The notes below the pieces were generated by a model that saw only the letters and a list, made by a program, of their open reading frames with translations, had not been told where the DNA came from and did no database searches. The translations under genes were made by a program, and so were the position numbers. Below are positions 50,423-57,870 of a stretch of DNA of 64,000 nucleotides, piece after piece. The first letter of the stretch is position 1; the number at the start of each line of letters is the position of its first letter. The DNA is from Plantactinospora endophytica (GTDB taxonomy: Bacteria; Actinomycetota; Actinomycetes; Mycobacteriales; Micromonosporaceae), in assembly GCF_016862915.1 (NCBI RefSeq), contig NZ_BONW01000017.1, positions 1 to 64,000 of the forward strand. Reading direction: 5' to 3'.

Positions 50423-51310
50423 ATGGCACAGGACTCCGGTACCCGGACCCTCATCTCGCACGCCCAGCTCCGACGCGGGCGCGGCAAGGTCCTCTACTGG
50501 ACGCTGCTCACCGTGGTCGTGGTGGTGTTCACGTTGGTCTTCCTCGGGCCGCTCTACTGGATGGTCACCGGCGCGCTCAAGTCCGGCCAGGAAATCGCGC
50601 AGACCCCGCCGTCGCTCTTCCCGCAGGATCCGCAGCCGCAGAACTACATCGACGCGTGGAACAACCTGGACCTGGCCAAGCTGCTGTTCAACACGTTCTA
50701 CTACGCGGCCGGGGCGCTGCTGTTCCAACTCGTCCTCGACACGGCGGCGGCGTACTCGCTGTCGAAGCTGCGGCCGGTCTTCGGCAACGCGATCCTCGGG
50801 CTGATGCTGGCGACGCTGATGATCCCGGCGATGGTCCTGATCGTCCCGCAGTACGTGACCGTGATCGACCTGCCGATCCTGCACGTCAACCTGCTCGACT
50901 CGCCGTTCGCCATCTGGCTGCCGCTGGTCGCGAACGCGTTCAACATCTTCCTGCTGAAGCGCTTCTTCGACTCGATCCCCGAGGAGCTGATGTCGGCGGC
51001 CGTGATGGACGGGGCGACGCCGCTGCGTACGCTCTGGTCGATCATCCTGCCGATGTCCCGGCCGATCCTCGGGGTGGTGTCGATCTTCGCGGTGACGGCG
51101 GTCTGGAAGGACTTCCTCTGGCCGAAGCTGGTGATGCCGTCGCCGGAGACCCGTACGGTCAGCGTCGGCATCTACGCCTTCTCCGGCGGTACGCCGATGA
51201 ACGTCGTGATCGCCGCGTCGGTCATCGCCGCGATCCCGACCGTGGTCATCTTCCTGCTCTTCCAGCGGAACATCATGTCCGGCCTGACCACCGGCAGCGT
51301 CAAGGGCTGA
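50423..51310 (+). CDS. ABC sugar transporter permease (MalG-like)
   Basis: Inner-membrane permease of 295 residues with six helices and the EAA loop EELMSAAVMDGATPLRTLW. It starts 12 bases after the first permease, with GGGCGGA upstream of the ATG. With that protein it forms the translocation pore. It ends 12 bases before the convergent crtB gene without a clear terminator. Confidence 0.92.
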   Translation: MAQDSGTRTLISHAQLRRGRGKVLYWTLLTVVVVVFTLVFLGPLYWMVTGALKSGQEIAQTPPSLFPQDPQPQNYIDAWNNLDLAKLLFNTFYYAAGALLFQLVLDTAAAYSLSKLRPVFGNAILGLMLATLMIPAMVLIVPQYVTVIDLPILHVNLLDSPFAIWLPLVANAFNIFLLKRFFDSIPEELMSAAVMDGATPLRTLWSIILPMSRPILGVVSIFAVTAVWKDFLWPKLVMPSPETRTVSVGIYAFSGGTPMNVVIAASVIAAIPTVVIFLLFQRNIMSGLTTGSVKG

Positions 51311-51322
51311 GAACCGGCCGCG

Positions 51323-52255
51323 TCAGGGCACGGTCAGTGGCTCGGCCGCGACCGGGGCGCCGGGTACCACCACCGGGGCGCCGGTCGGGGCCAGCAGGGC
51401 GCGGGCGACCACCGCCGCGCGGCGGCGGCGCGGCACGACGGCCCGACGGGTGAAGACGTCGTACCCGGCGGCGACCACCTCGTCGAGGATTCCGCCGTAC
51501 AGCACGTAGGCGGTGCGGATGCAGGACTGCGAGGCGGGCGCGAGCAGGGTCACCCCGGGCGCAGCGGCGACGTAGTGCTCCCGGGCGCGGCTCACCTCGT
51601 ACTCGATCAGGGCCCGGATCGGCGCGGTGGCCCGGCCCCGCTCGGCGGCGGCGACCAGGTCGGCCGGGGTGACCCCGAACCTCGCCAGGTCCTCGGCCGG
51701 CAGGTAGACCCGGCCCCGAGCCAGATCCTCGGCCACGTCCCGGATGAAGTTGGTGAGCTGGAAGGCGAGGCCGAGCTGCCGGGCCGGCTCGCGGGCGGCG
51801 GCCGGATCGGCGCTGCCCAGGATCGGCAGCATCATCGTGCCGATCGCCGCCGCCGACCCGTCCATGTAGTCGAGCAGGTCGGCGTAGCGAGGATAGTCGG
51901 TGACGGTCAGGTCCAGCGCCATGCTGCGCAGGAACGCCGCGAAGTCCGCCCGGTCCAGGTCGAAGACCGCGATGGTGTGCAGTACGGCCGGCAGCAGCGG
52001 ATCGGTCACCGGTTCGCCACGCAGCCCGGCGAGGAACCGGGTGGACCAGTCGGCGAGCCGTTCCGCCCGCAGTTCGGCGGGCAACTCCTCGGTCCGGTCC
52101 ACGATCTCGTCGGCGTACCGGGTGAAGCCGTAGAGGGCGTGCACGTGCCGCCGTTTCCAGGCGGGCAGCAGCCGGGTCGCGAGATAGTAGGTCCGACCAT
52201 GCCGTCTGTGCAGCTCACGGCAGCGTTCGTAGGAACCGCCGAGACTGGTGTCCAC
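51323..52255 (-). CDS. crtB: phytoene synthase (squalene/phytoene synthase family)
   Basis: Prenyltransferase of 310 residues that joins two geranylgeranyl diphosphates to phytoene. The first Asp-rich motif is YADEIVDRTE (about 47-56), the second FIRDVAEDLARGRVYLP. Also typical: YGFTRYADEIVD and YPRYADLLDYMDGSAAAIG. The GTG at 52253-52255 was chosen because GGAGG lies four bases upstream and the protein then starts MDTSLGGSYERC, as in relatives; an ATG further upstream has no ribosome site. Divergent from crtI across a 194-base control region. Confidence 0.9.
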   Translation of the reverse strand: MDTSLGGSYERCRELHRRHGRTYYLATRLLPAWKRRHVHALYGFTRYADEIVDRTEELPAELRAERLADWSTRFLAGLRGEPVTDPLLPAVLHTIAVFDLDRADFAAFLRSMALDLTVTDYPRYADLLDYMDGSAAAIGTMMLPILGSADPAAAREPARQLGLAFQLTNFIRDVAEDLARGRVYLPAEDLARFGVTPADLVAAAERGRATAPIRALIEYEVSRAREHYVAAAPGVTLLAPASQSCIRTAYVLYGGILDEVVAAGYDVFTRRAVVPRRRRAAVVARALLAPTGAPVVVPGAPVAAEPLTVP

Positions 52256-52271
52256 CGATCCTCCAGGGACT

Positions 52272-52293
52272 AATCGACGCATCAATCGACGCA
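52272..52293. promoter_or_regulatory. 10-bp direct repeat in the crtB-crtI intergenic region
   Basis: AATCGACGCA occurs at 52272-52281 and 52284-52293, so the repeat has a 12-base period. It lies just upstream of the crtB start codon, on the side where a MerR/CarH-type protein would act. Head-to-tail repeats of about 11-12 bases are a feature of CarH operators; a match is only suggested. Confidence 0.45.
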
Positions 52294-52449
52294 ACTCGTA
52301 GGCCCAGGGTACGCTCGACCGCGCTTCGGGGGCGCCGCTTCCGGCCTGTCCCGCTCCCCGGTAAGGGATCTTTCAGTTACAAAAGCGAGAAGAAGGGTGC
52401 CTCCCCGGCCCCTGGCACAGGATGATGGTCGGCTCCAGGAGGTGATCGA

Positions 52450-53937
52450 GTGCGAACCGTACGCGGACGTACCGACCGGGTGGTGGTGGTCGGCGCCGGG
52501 CTCGGCGGCCTCGCCTGCGCCCTGCACCTGGCCGGCGCCGGTCGCCAGGTCACCGTGCTGGAACGGGAGTCCGGCCCGGGTGGACGGGCCGGCCGGCTGA
52601 CCGTCGACGGGTACGAGTTCGACACCGGACCGACCGTGCTGACCATGCCGGACCTGATCGAGGAGGCGCTCGGCGCGGTCGGCGAGGAACTGGCCGACTG
52701 GCTCGACCTCGTACCCCTCGACCCCGCCTACCGGGCGCACTACCCGGACGGGTCCACCCTGGACGTCACCACCGACACGGCCAGGATGGCCGCCGAGGTC
52801 GCCCGGGTCTGCGGTCCCCGGGAGGCCGACGGCTACCTGCGGTTCGTCGACTACGCCCGCCGGCTCTGGCAGCTCGAACGCACCGACTTCATCGACCGCA
52901 ACCTGGACAGCCCCCGGGACCTGCTCACCGGCAACCTGCTCCGGCTGCTCGCCGCCGGGGCGTTCCGCCGGTTGCAGACCAAGGTCGACCAGTTCTTCGC
53001 CGACCCGCGTACCCGGCGGATCTTCTCCTTCCAGGCCATGTACGCCGGCCTCGCCCCGCACGACGCGCTGGCGATCTACACGGTGATCTCCTATCTCGAC
53101 TCGGTCGCCGGGGTCTTCCATCCACGCGGCGGCATCTCCGCCGTACCCCGGGCGATGGCCGGCGCCGCCGAGAAGCACGGCGTACGCATCCGGTACGACC
53201 GCACGGTCACCCGGGTGGAGACCTCCGCCGGCCGGGCCACCGGGGTACGCACCGCCGACGGCGAGTTCGTCCCCGCCGACGTGGTGGTGCTCAACCCCGA
53301 CCTGCCGGTCGCGTACCGGGACCTGCTGCCGGAGGCGGCCCCGCCCCGTCGGCTGCGCTACTCGCCGTCCTGCGTGGTGCTGCACGTCGGCTCGCGGCAG
53401 GGCTACCGGGGCATCGCCCACCACAACATTCACTTCGGGCGGGCCTGGCGGCACACCTTCGAGCAGGTGATCCGGCGCGGTGAACTGATGTCGGACCCGT
53501 CGCTACTGGTCACCAACCCGAGCCGGACCGACCCCTCGGTCGTACCCGCCGACCGGCACGGCTACTACGTGCTCGCCCCGGTACCCAACCTCCAGCGCGG
53601 CGCCGGGCTGGACTGGCGCGGCGACCTGCCCCGGCGGTATGCCGACGAGCTGCTGGCCACCCTGGAGCACCGGGGTTACGTCGGGCTGACCGACAGCGTC
53701 GAGGTGCTCCGGGTCGTCACCCCGGCCGACTGGGCCGACGCGGGGATGGCCGCCGGTACGCCGTTCGCCGCCGCGCACAACCTGTGGCAGACCGGCCCGT
53801 TCCGGCCGGGCAACCTGCACCGCACACTGCCGAACGTGGTCTTCGTGGGTTCCGGTACGCAGCCGGGAGTGGGCGTACCCATGGTGTTGATCTCCGGGAA
53901 GCTTGCCGCCGCCCGGGTGACTGGAGGTGGCCGATGA
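52450..53937 (+). CDS. crtI: phytoene desaturase
   Basis: FAD-dependent carotenoid desaturase of 495 residues that introduces double bonds in phytoene. N-terminal FAD motif VVVVGAGLGGLACALHLAG (about 12-30), GGRAGRLTVDGYEFDTGPTV-type region after it, and the C-terminal PGVGVPMVLISGKLAA. An ideal ribosome site AGGAGGTGATC precedes the GTG start by about six bases, the strongest in the window. It overlaps idi by 4 bases (ATGA). With crtB it forms lycopene-type carotenoids. Confidence 0.9.
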   Translation: MRTVRGRTDRVVVVGAGLGGLACALHLAGAGRQVTVLERESGPGGRAGRLTVDGYEFDTGPTVLTMPDLIEEALGAVGEELADWLDLVPLDPAYRAHYPDGSTLDVTTDTARMAAEVARVCGPREADGYLRFVDYARRLWQLERTDFIDRNLDSPRDLLTGNLLRLLAAGAFRRLQTKVDQFFADPRTRRIFSFQAMYAGLAPHDALAIYTVISYLDSVAGVFHPRGGISAVPRAMAGAAEKHGVRIRYDRTVTRVETSAGRATGVRTADGEFVPADVVVLNPDLPVAYRDLLPEAAPPRRLRYSPSCVVLHVGSRQGYRGIAHHNIHFGRAWRHTFEQVIRRGELMSDPSLLVTNPSRTDPSVVPADRHGYYVLAPVPNLQRGAGLDWRGDLPRRYADELLATLEHRGYVGLTDSVEVLRVVTPADWADAGMAAGTPFAAAHNLWQTGPFRPGNLHRTLPNVVFVGSGTQPGVGVPMVLISGKLAAARVTGGGR

Positions 53938-54629
53938 CAGCCGACCGCGACACGTCGGGCCGGAGCGACGAGGCGAGCCGGGAGGGGCATCTGGTGGAAC
54001 TGGTCGACGAGACCGGCGCCCCGGTCGGCGCGCGTACCGTCGACGAGGCGCACCGGCTGCCCGGGATGCTGCACCGGGCGTTCTCGGTGCTGCTGGTCGA
54101 TCCGGCCGGGCGGATCCTGCTCCAGCAGCGGGCCGCCGTGAAGACCCGGTTCCCGCTGCGCTGGGCCAACACCTGCTGCGGCCATCCGGCCCCCGGCCAG
54201 TCCCTCGACAGCGCCGCCGGCCGCCGGCTGGGCGAGGAACTCGGCATCGCCCCGGTGCCGCTGACCGAAATCGGCGTATACCTCTACCGCGCCGAGGACC
54301 CCGACACCGGCCGGGTGGAGTACGAGTACGACCACGTGCTCCGGGGCGACTTCGACGCCGACCAGGCGGTGCTGCCCGACCCGGACGAGGTCGCCGACCT
54401 GCGCTGGGTGCACCCGGACGAGCTGTGGGCCGGGCTCGACGCCGACCCGGAGGCGTACGCGCCGTGGCTGGGCGGCGTGCTCAGCCGGCTCACCGATCCG
54501 GCACCGTCGTCGCCGGCCGCCGCACCGTCCGGGGCGGGCCGCCGGTCGAGCAACCGGGGCCGGTTCGACCAGATCCCGACCGTCACGGGTCAGGAGGAGA
54601 ACCCGGCGGAGCGGTCGGGTGGCCGATGA
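53934..54629 (+). CDS. idi: isopentenyl-diphosphate delta-isomerase
   Basis: Type I (Nudix fold) isopentenyl-diphosphate isomerase of 231 residues, which makes dimethylallyl diphosphate. Active-site Cys in NTCCGHPAPG (NTCCxHP), Nudix-like helix AAGRRLGEELGI and catalytic Glu in VEYEYDHVL. The C-terminal 40 residues are a Ser/Ala/Pro-rich tail not found in short relatives. ATG overlaps the crtI stop. Supplies C5 precursors to the carotenoid pathway, and possibly to other isoprenoids. Confidence 0.92.
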   Translation: MTADRDTSGRSDEASREGHLVELVDETGAPVGARTVDEAHRLPGMLHRAFSVLLVDPAGRILLQQRAAVKTRFPLRWANTCCGHPAPGQSLDSAAGRRLGEELGIAPVPLTEIGVYLYRAEDPDTGRVEYEYDHVLRGDFDADQAVLPDPDEVADLRWVHPDELWAGLDADPEAYAPWLGGVLSRLTDPAPSSPAAAPSGAGRRSSNRGRFDQIPTVTGQEENPAERSGGR

Positions 54630-55596
54630 CGGACTGAGCCCCGGGGCCGTCGCGCGGCGGCTCGGCATCGCCGTCACCACCCTGCGGAGCTGGCACCGCC
54701 GGTACGGGCTGGGCCCGAGCCGGCACGTGCCCGGCCAGCACCGGCGGTACAGCCCCGAGGATCTCGCCCGGCTGGACGTGATGCGCCGGTTGACCGCCGA
54801 GGGGCTCCCGCCGGCCGAGGCGGCGTACTGGGCGCGGGACGCCGTACCCGGGAAGGAGCCGGACCGGGGCGGTGCCGCTGCCGCCGGTCGGCCCGGCCGG
54901 CAGCGGACCGGGGAACGGTCTCCGGCGCGGGCCGGCGGTGGCACGGCGATCCCGGTGGGCCGGGCCGGGCCGGCGGCCCGGGGGCTGGCCCGGGCGGCGA
55001 TGCGGCTCGACCCGCTGTCGATGCGCGCCGGCATCACCGCCGCGCTCACCGCCGACGGCGTGGTCGCCACCTGGGAGCGGATGCTCCGGCCGGTACTGGT
55101 CGGGATCGGCGAACGGCACGCCGCCAGCGCCGGATTCGTCGAGGTGGAGCACCTACTGTCCCGGTGCGTGTCGGAGGCGCTGGCGGCGGTACCCCGGCCG
55201 CCCGGTGGTGCGGCGCCGCCCCGGATCCTGCTCTCCTGCGCCGACGAGGAGCAGCACAGCCTGCCGCTGGAGGCGCTCGCCGCCGCGCTCGCCGAGGCCG
55301 GCACGCACTGCCGGCTGCTCGGCGCCCGGGTGCCGGTGGCCGCCCTGGTCGACGCGGTGGGCCGGACCGCGCCGCTGGCCGTGGTGGTCTGGTCGCAGCA
55401 GCCGGCCACCGGCGACCCGGCGCAGCTCACCGCCGTACGCGCCAGCTCCCGGCCGCCGCCGGTGCTGGTCGCCGCCGGTCCCGGTTGGCCGCCGCCGGAC
55501 CGGCTGCCGGTCGGGGTACGCACCCCGGCGACGCTGGCCGAGGCGCTGGCAGAGCTGCGGGACGTAAGTGAATTTTCGGGACGCTGGCCCGGGTAG
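54619..55596 (+). CDS. MerR-family regulator with cobalamin-binding-like domain (CarH/LitR-type)
   Basis: Regulator of 325 residues. MerR-type winged helix at the N-terminus (SPGAVARRLGIAVTTLRSWH, then YGLGPSRHVPGQHRRYS). The C-terminal part has the helical and Rossmann layout of B12-binding photoreceptors: MRLDPLSMRAGITAAL, WERMLRPVLVGIGERH, then a domain with CADEEQHSLPLEALAAAL, whose His could be the cobalt ligand. A poorly conserved Gly/Arg linker lies between. GTG start with GGAG 7 bases upstream; overlaps idi by 11 bases. Expected to control the carotenoid genes, perhaps in response to light. Confidence 0.82.
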   Translation: MADDGLSPGAVARRLGIAVTTLRSWHRRYGLGPSRHVPGQHRRYSPEDLARLDVMRRLTAEGLPPAEAAYWARDAVPGKEPDRGGAAAAGRPGRQRTGERSPARAGGGTAIPVGRAGPAARGLARAAMRLDPLSMRAGITAALTADGVVATWERMLRPVLVGIGERHAASAGFVEVEHLLSRCVSEALAAVPRPPGGAAPPRILLSCADEEQHSLPLEALAAALAEAGTHCRLLGARVPVAALVDAVGRTAPLAVVVWSQQPATGDPAQLTAVRASSRPPPVLVAAGPGWPPPDRLPVGVRTPATLAEALAELRDVSEFSGRWPG

Positions 55597-55677
55597 GGAG
55601 CATTCGGGACATCGCCTCTGTACGGACTCCGCTAACGTGGGGCAGCCGTAACCCGAAACCCCCTCGGGAGCCGCCCC

Positions 55678-56475
55678 ATGACCCGACGTACGGCGCTCGC
55701 CGGCTGCCTCGTCCTGCTGGTGCTGCTGTCCACCGGATGCGCGAGCGAGCAGCCGGTACCCGCCAGATCGCCGCTGCCCTATCCGCCGATCCCGCAGGTC
55801 AGCACGACACCCTCGGCCGCACCGACCCCGCCGGCCACGGCGCCCAGGAAGCCGGGCAAGAAGCCGGCGGCGCGCAGCACCATCGGCCCGCTGAACACCC
55901 AGCGGATGACCGGGACCCGTGGGGTGGCGCTGACCTTCGACGACGGCCCGCACCCACAGTGGACCCCGAAGGTGCTCGACCAGCTCCGCAAGGCCGGGGT
56001 CAAGGCCACCTTCTGCGTGGTCGGGGTGAAGGTCCGCAAATATCCGACCCTGGTACGCCGGATCGTGCGCGAGGGCCACACGCTGTGCAACCACAGTTGG
56101 CAGCACGATCTCAAGCTGGGCAGCCGCAAGACGGCGCAGATCCGGGCCGACCTGCGGCGTACCAACCAGGAGATCCTCCGGGCGGTGCCCGGGGCCTCGA
56201 TCCCGTACTACCGCCAGCCCGGCGGCAAGTGGACCAAGCCGGTCGTCCAGGTCGCCCGTGGCCTGCGGATGAAGCCGCTGCACTGGGACGTCGACCCGCA
56301 GGACTGGGACGACACCAGCACGCCGGTCATCACCCGCCGGGTGGCCCAGCAGGCCCGGCCCGGTTCGATCGTGCTGCTGCACGACGGCGGCGGTGATCGA
56401 AGTCGCACCCTCGGCGCCTGCCCCCAGGTGATCAGCTCCCTGAAGCGAAAGTACGGCATAACGCTGCTGCGGTGA
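55678..56475 (+). CDS. polysaccharide deacetylase lipoprotein (NodB homology)
   Basis: Exported carbohydrate esterase family 4 protein of 265 residues. Lipobox LSTGC (Cys21), then a Pro/Ala/Lys-rich linker to about residue 75. The NodB domain has LTFDDGPHPQW with the catalytic and metal Asp pair, metal His residues in NHSWQH, and PYYRQPGGKWT; IVLLHDGG supplies the final motif. It removes acetyl groups from peptidoglycan or another surface polymer. ATG at 55678. Followed by a small hairpin and the tRNA operon. Confidence 0.9.
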   Translation: MTRRTALAGCLVLLVLLSTGCASEQPVPARSPLPYPPIPQVSTTPSAAPTPPATAPRKPGKKPAARSTIGPLNTQRMTGTRGVALTFDDGPHPQWTPKVLDQLRKAGVKATFCVVGVKVRKYPTLVRRIVREGHTLCNHSWQHDLKLGSRKTAQIRADLRRTNQEILRAVPGASIPYYRQPGGKWTKPVVQVARGLRMKPLHWDVDPQDWDDTSTPVITRRVAQQARPGSIVLLHDGGGDRSRTLGACPQVISSLKRKYGITLLR

Positions 56476-56491
56476 GGGAGTTTGGGGTAGT

Positions 56492-56506
56492 TTGCCCGAT
56501 GGGCAA
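56492..56506. terminator. short hairpin after deacetylase gene
   Basis: TTGCCC and GGGCAA pair around a GAT loop, 17 bases past the stop. Stem of 6; possible weak terminator. Confidence 0.35.
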
Positions 56507-56513
56507 TACCGGT

Positions 56514-56543
56514 TTGGTCGTGCGGCTGGCCATCACGTATGCT
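56514..56543 (+). promoter_or_regulatory. promoter of the tRNA operon
   Basis: TTGGTC (56514-56519) and TATGCT (56538-56543) with an 18-base spacer, about 70 bases before tRNA-Glu. Good sigma-70-like match; the usual distance for a tRNA operon. Confidence 0.55.
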
Positions 56544-56613
56544 TTCGAAGCCTCCGGCGGGGCCGGATGGGAGCACAGCCGCTGAAGTTGTCATGTGCAA
56601 TGATGGCGGGGCC

Positions 56614-56686
56614 GCCCTCATCGTCTAGCGGCCCAGGACGCCGCCCTTTCAAGGCGGTAGCACGGGTTCGAATCCCGTTGGGGGCA
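56614..56686 (+). tRNA. tRNA-Glu (anticodon TTC)
   Basis: Cloverleaf of 73 bases: acceptor GCCCTCA/TGGGGGC with one wobble, anticodon stem CCGCC/GGCGG with loop CTTTCAA (anticodon TTC), T arm ACGGG-TTCGAAT-CCCGT. CCA is not encoded. First of three clustered tRNAs. Confidence 0.95.
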
Positions 56687-56722
56687 CGACCCCGGTCTCG
56701 GCCGGGTAGCAGTACAGAGCGA

Positions 56723-56796
56723 GGTCCTGTGGAGCAGTTGGAGTGCTCGCCGCCCTGTCAAGGCGGAGGTCGCGGGTTCAAGTCCCGTCAGGACCG
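56723..56796 (+). tRNA. tRNA-Asp (anticodon GTC)
   Basis: 74 bases. Acceptor GGTCCTG/CAGGACC is perfect, anticodon stem CCGCC/GGCGG with loop CTGTCAA (anticodon GTC), T arm GCGGG-TTCAAGT-CCCGT. CCA not encoded. Confidence 0.95.
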
Positions 56797-56902
56797 CCAG
56801 CGCCGCTCGCCGCGCGTACCAACGCGCGGCGGTCTGCGTTTCGGCCCAGGTAATCAGTGCGGCAGCGGGTAGGCCGGACAGGTAACATGTGCCGAGTAAC
56901 CC

Positions 56903-56976
56903 GGCCAGGTAGCTCAGTTGGTACGAGCGTCCGACTGAAAATCGGAAGGTCGGCGGTTCGACCCCGCCCCTGGCCA
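56903..56976 (+). tRNA. tRNA-Phe (anticodon GAA)
   Basis: 74 bases. Acceptor GGCCAGG/CCTGGCC is perfect, anticodon stem TCCGA/TCGGA with loop CTGAAAA (anticodon GAA), T arm GGCGG-TTCGACC-CCGCC. The order Glu-Asp-Phe is common in actinobacteria. Confidence 0.95.
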
Positions 56977-57002
56977 CATAGCCTTTCGCCGGGCTATCAG
57001 AG

Positions 57003-57040
57003 CGCCTACCAGCGGAAACGCAGGTGGGCGTTCTTTCTTT
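57003..57040 (+). terminator. Rho-independent terminator of the tRNA operon
   Basis: CGCCTACC (57003-57010) pairs with GGTGGGCG (57023-57030), one wobble, with an inner GCG-GAAA-CGC stem forming a continuous long hairpin, followed by the T-rich TTCTTTCTTT (57031-57040). The clearest intrinsic terminator in the window. Confidence 0.8.
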
Positions 57041-57120
57041 CACGGGTCAGAGGCAAGCTGGTCGCCAATCCGTTTCGCGAGCTGCGAGTAACCGCCGTCC
57101 CGTCCGGACCCTCCTTGATC

Positions 57121-57160
57121 ACGTAAGGTTTGGCCGGTCAGGGCCGGCCAGACTTTACGT
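57121..57160 (-). terminator. 40-base hairpin spanning a stop codon
   Basis: The whole 40-base stretch is an inverted repeat: 17 pairs (two G-T wobbles; arms start ACGTAAGGTTTGG and end ACTTTACGT) with a 6-base loop. The TAA stop (57155-57157) of the minus-strand gene is inside the stem. It can act as a terminator for that gene and as insulation from the tRNA operon. Confidence 0.7.
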
Positions 57161-57697
57161 CCTATCTGGAGTTGTCCTGGGGTGGGCGGTTTTTGGGGTG
57201 GGGGCGGTGGTTTGGCGTTGGAGTCGGGGGAGGTCGTTGGCGGCCAGGGCGAAGAGCGCGAGCAGGGCGGCAAGGCCGGTACTGGCCAGGATGGCGAAGC
57301 CCCGCTCGGTGCCGTCGGGCGCCAGCCGCACCCCGAGTACCGCCGCGACGGCGGCGACCAGCACCATCCCGATCCGGCTGATCCGGGCCAGCAGTACCGC
57401 CCGGGCCAACCGGGTCGGGTCCGGACCAGCGAGGGCACGGCGGGCGTACCAGGCGGCGGTGGCGAGGGTGCCGGCGCCGAGCATGCCGGCCAGGCCGACG
57501 ACCGCCCAGGGCAGGCCGATCCGGTCGGCGCCGGACCGGCCCGCCGCCAGGCCCGCGCGGGCGACCAGGGCCGACACCAGCACCGCCAGCAGATAGGACG
57601 CGGCGGTCACGAGGAGGCGACGCCGGAGTCGGCGGGTATCGGCGCTCGACAGCGCGCGATCGGGGTCGGTGCGGGAGGCGGCGGAATCGTCGGGCAT
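57155..57697 (-). CDS. small membrane protein of unknown function
   Basis: Protein of 180 residues with a charged N-terminus (MPDDSAASRTDPDRALSSA) and about four hydrophobic helices (LLVTAASYLLAVLVSALVA; LPWAVVGLAGMLGAGTLAT; ISRIGMVLVAAVAAVLGV; LASTGLAALLALFALAAND). Tail TTAPTPKTAHPRTTPDR is polar. GGGAGGGAG lies 7 bases before the ATG at 57697. It ends inside a strong hairpin that includes its stop codon. No family was recognised; the membrane location is well supported. Confidence 0.7.
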   Translation of the reverse strand: MPDDSAASRTDPDRALSSADTRRLRRRLLVTAASYLLAVLVSALVARAGLAAGRSGADRIGLPWAVVGLAGMLGAGTLATAAWYARRALAGPDPTRLARAVLLARISRIGMVLVAAVAAVLGVRLAPDGTERGFAILASTGLAALLALFALAANDLPRLQRQTTAPTPKTAHPRTTPDRT

Positions 57698-57870
57698 GTC
57701 GGAACTCCCTCCCATGCCGCCGTCGCCCTCGGGGTGCCGGCCGGTCAACCCGCTGGGACAGCGTTGCGGTCGATGCTAGTGCTGGGCCGCCGGTCTGACC
57801 GACGATCGTCCGGGGTACTGCACATGTCCCGGGCGGGTGAGCGGACCGCGCGGTCATCGGGAGGAGCGGC

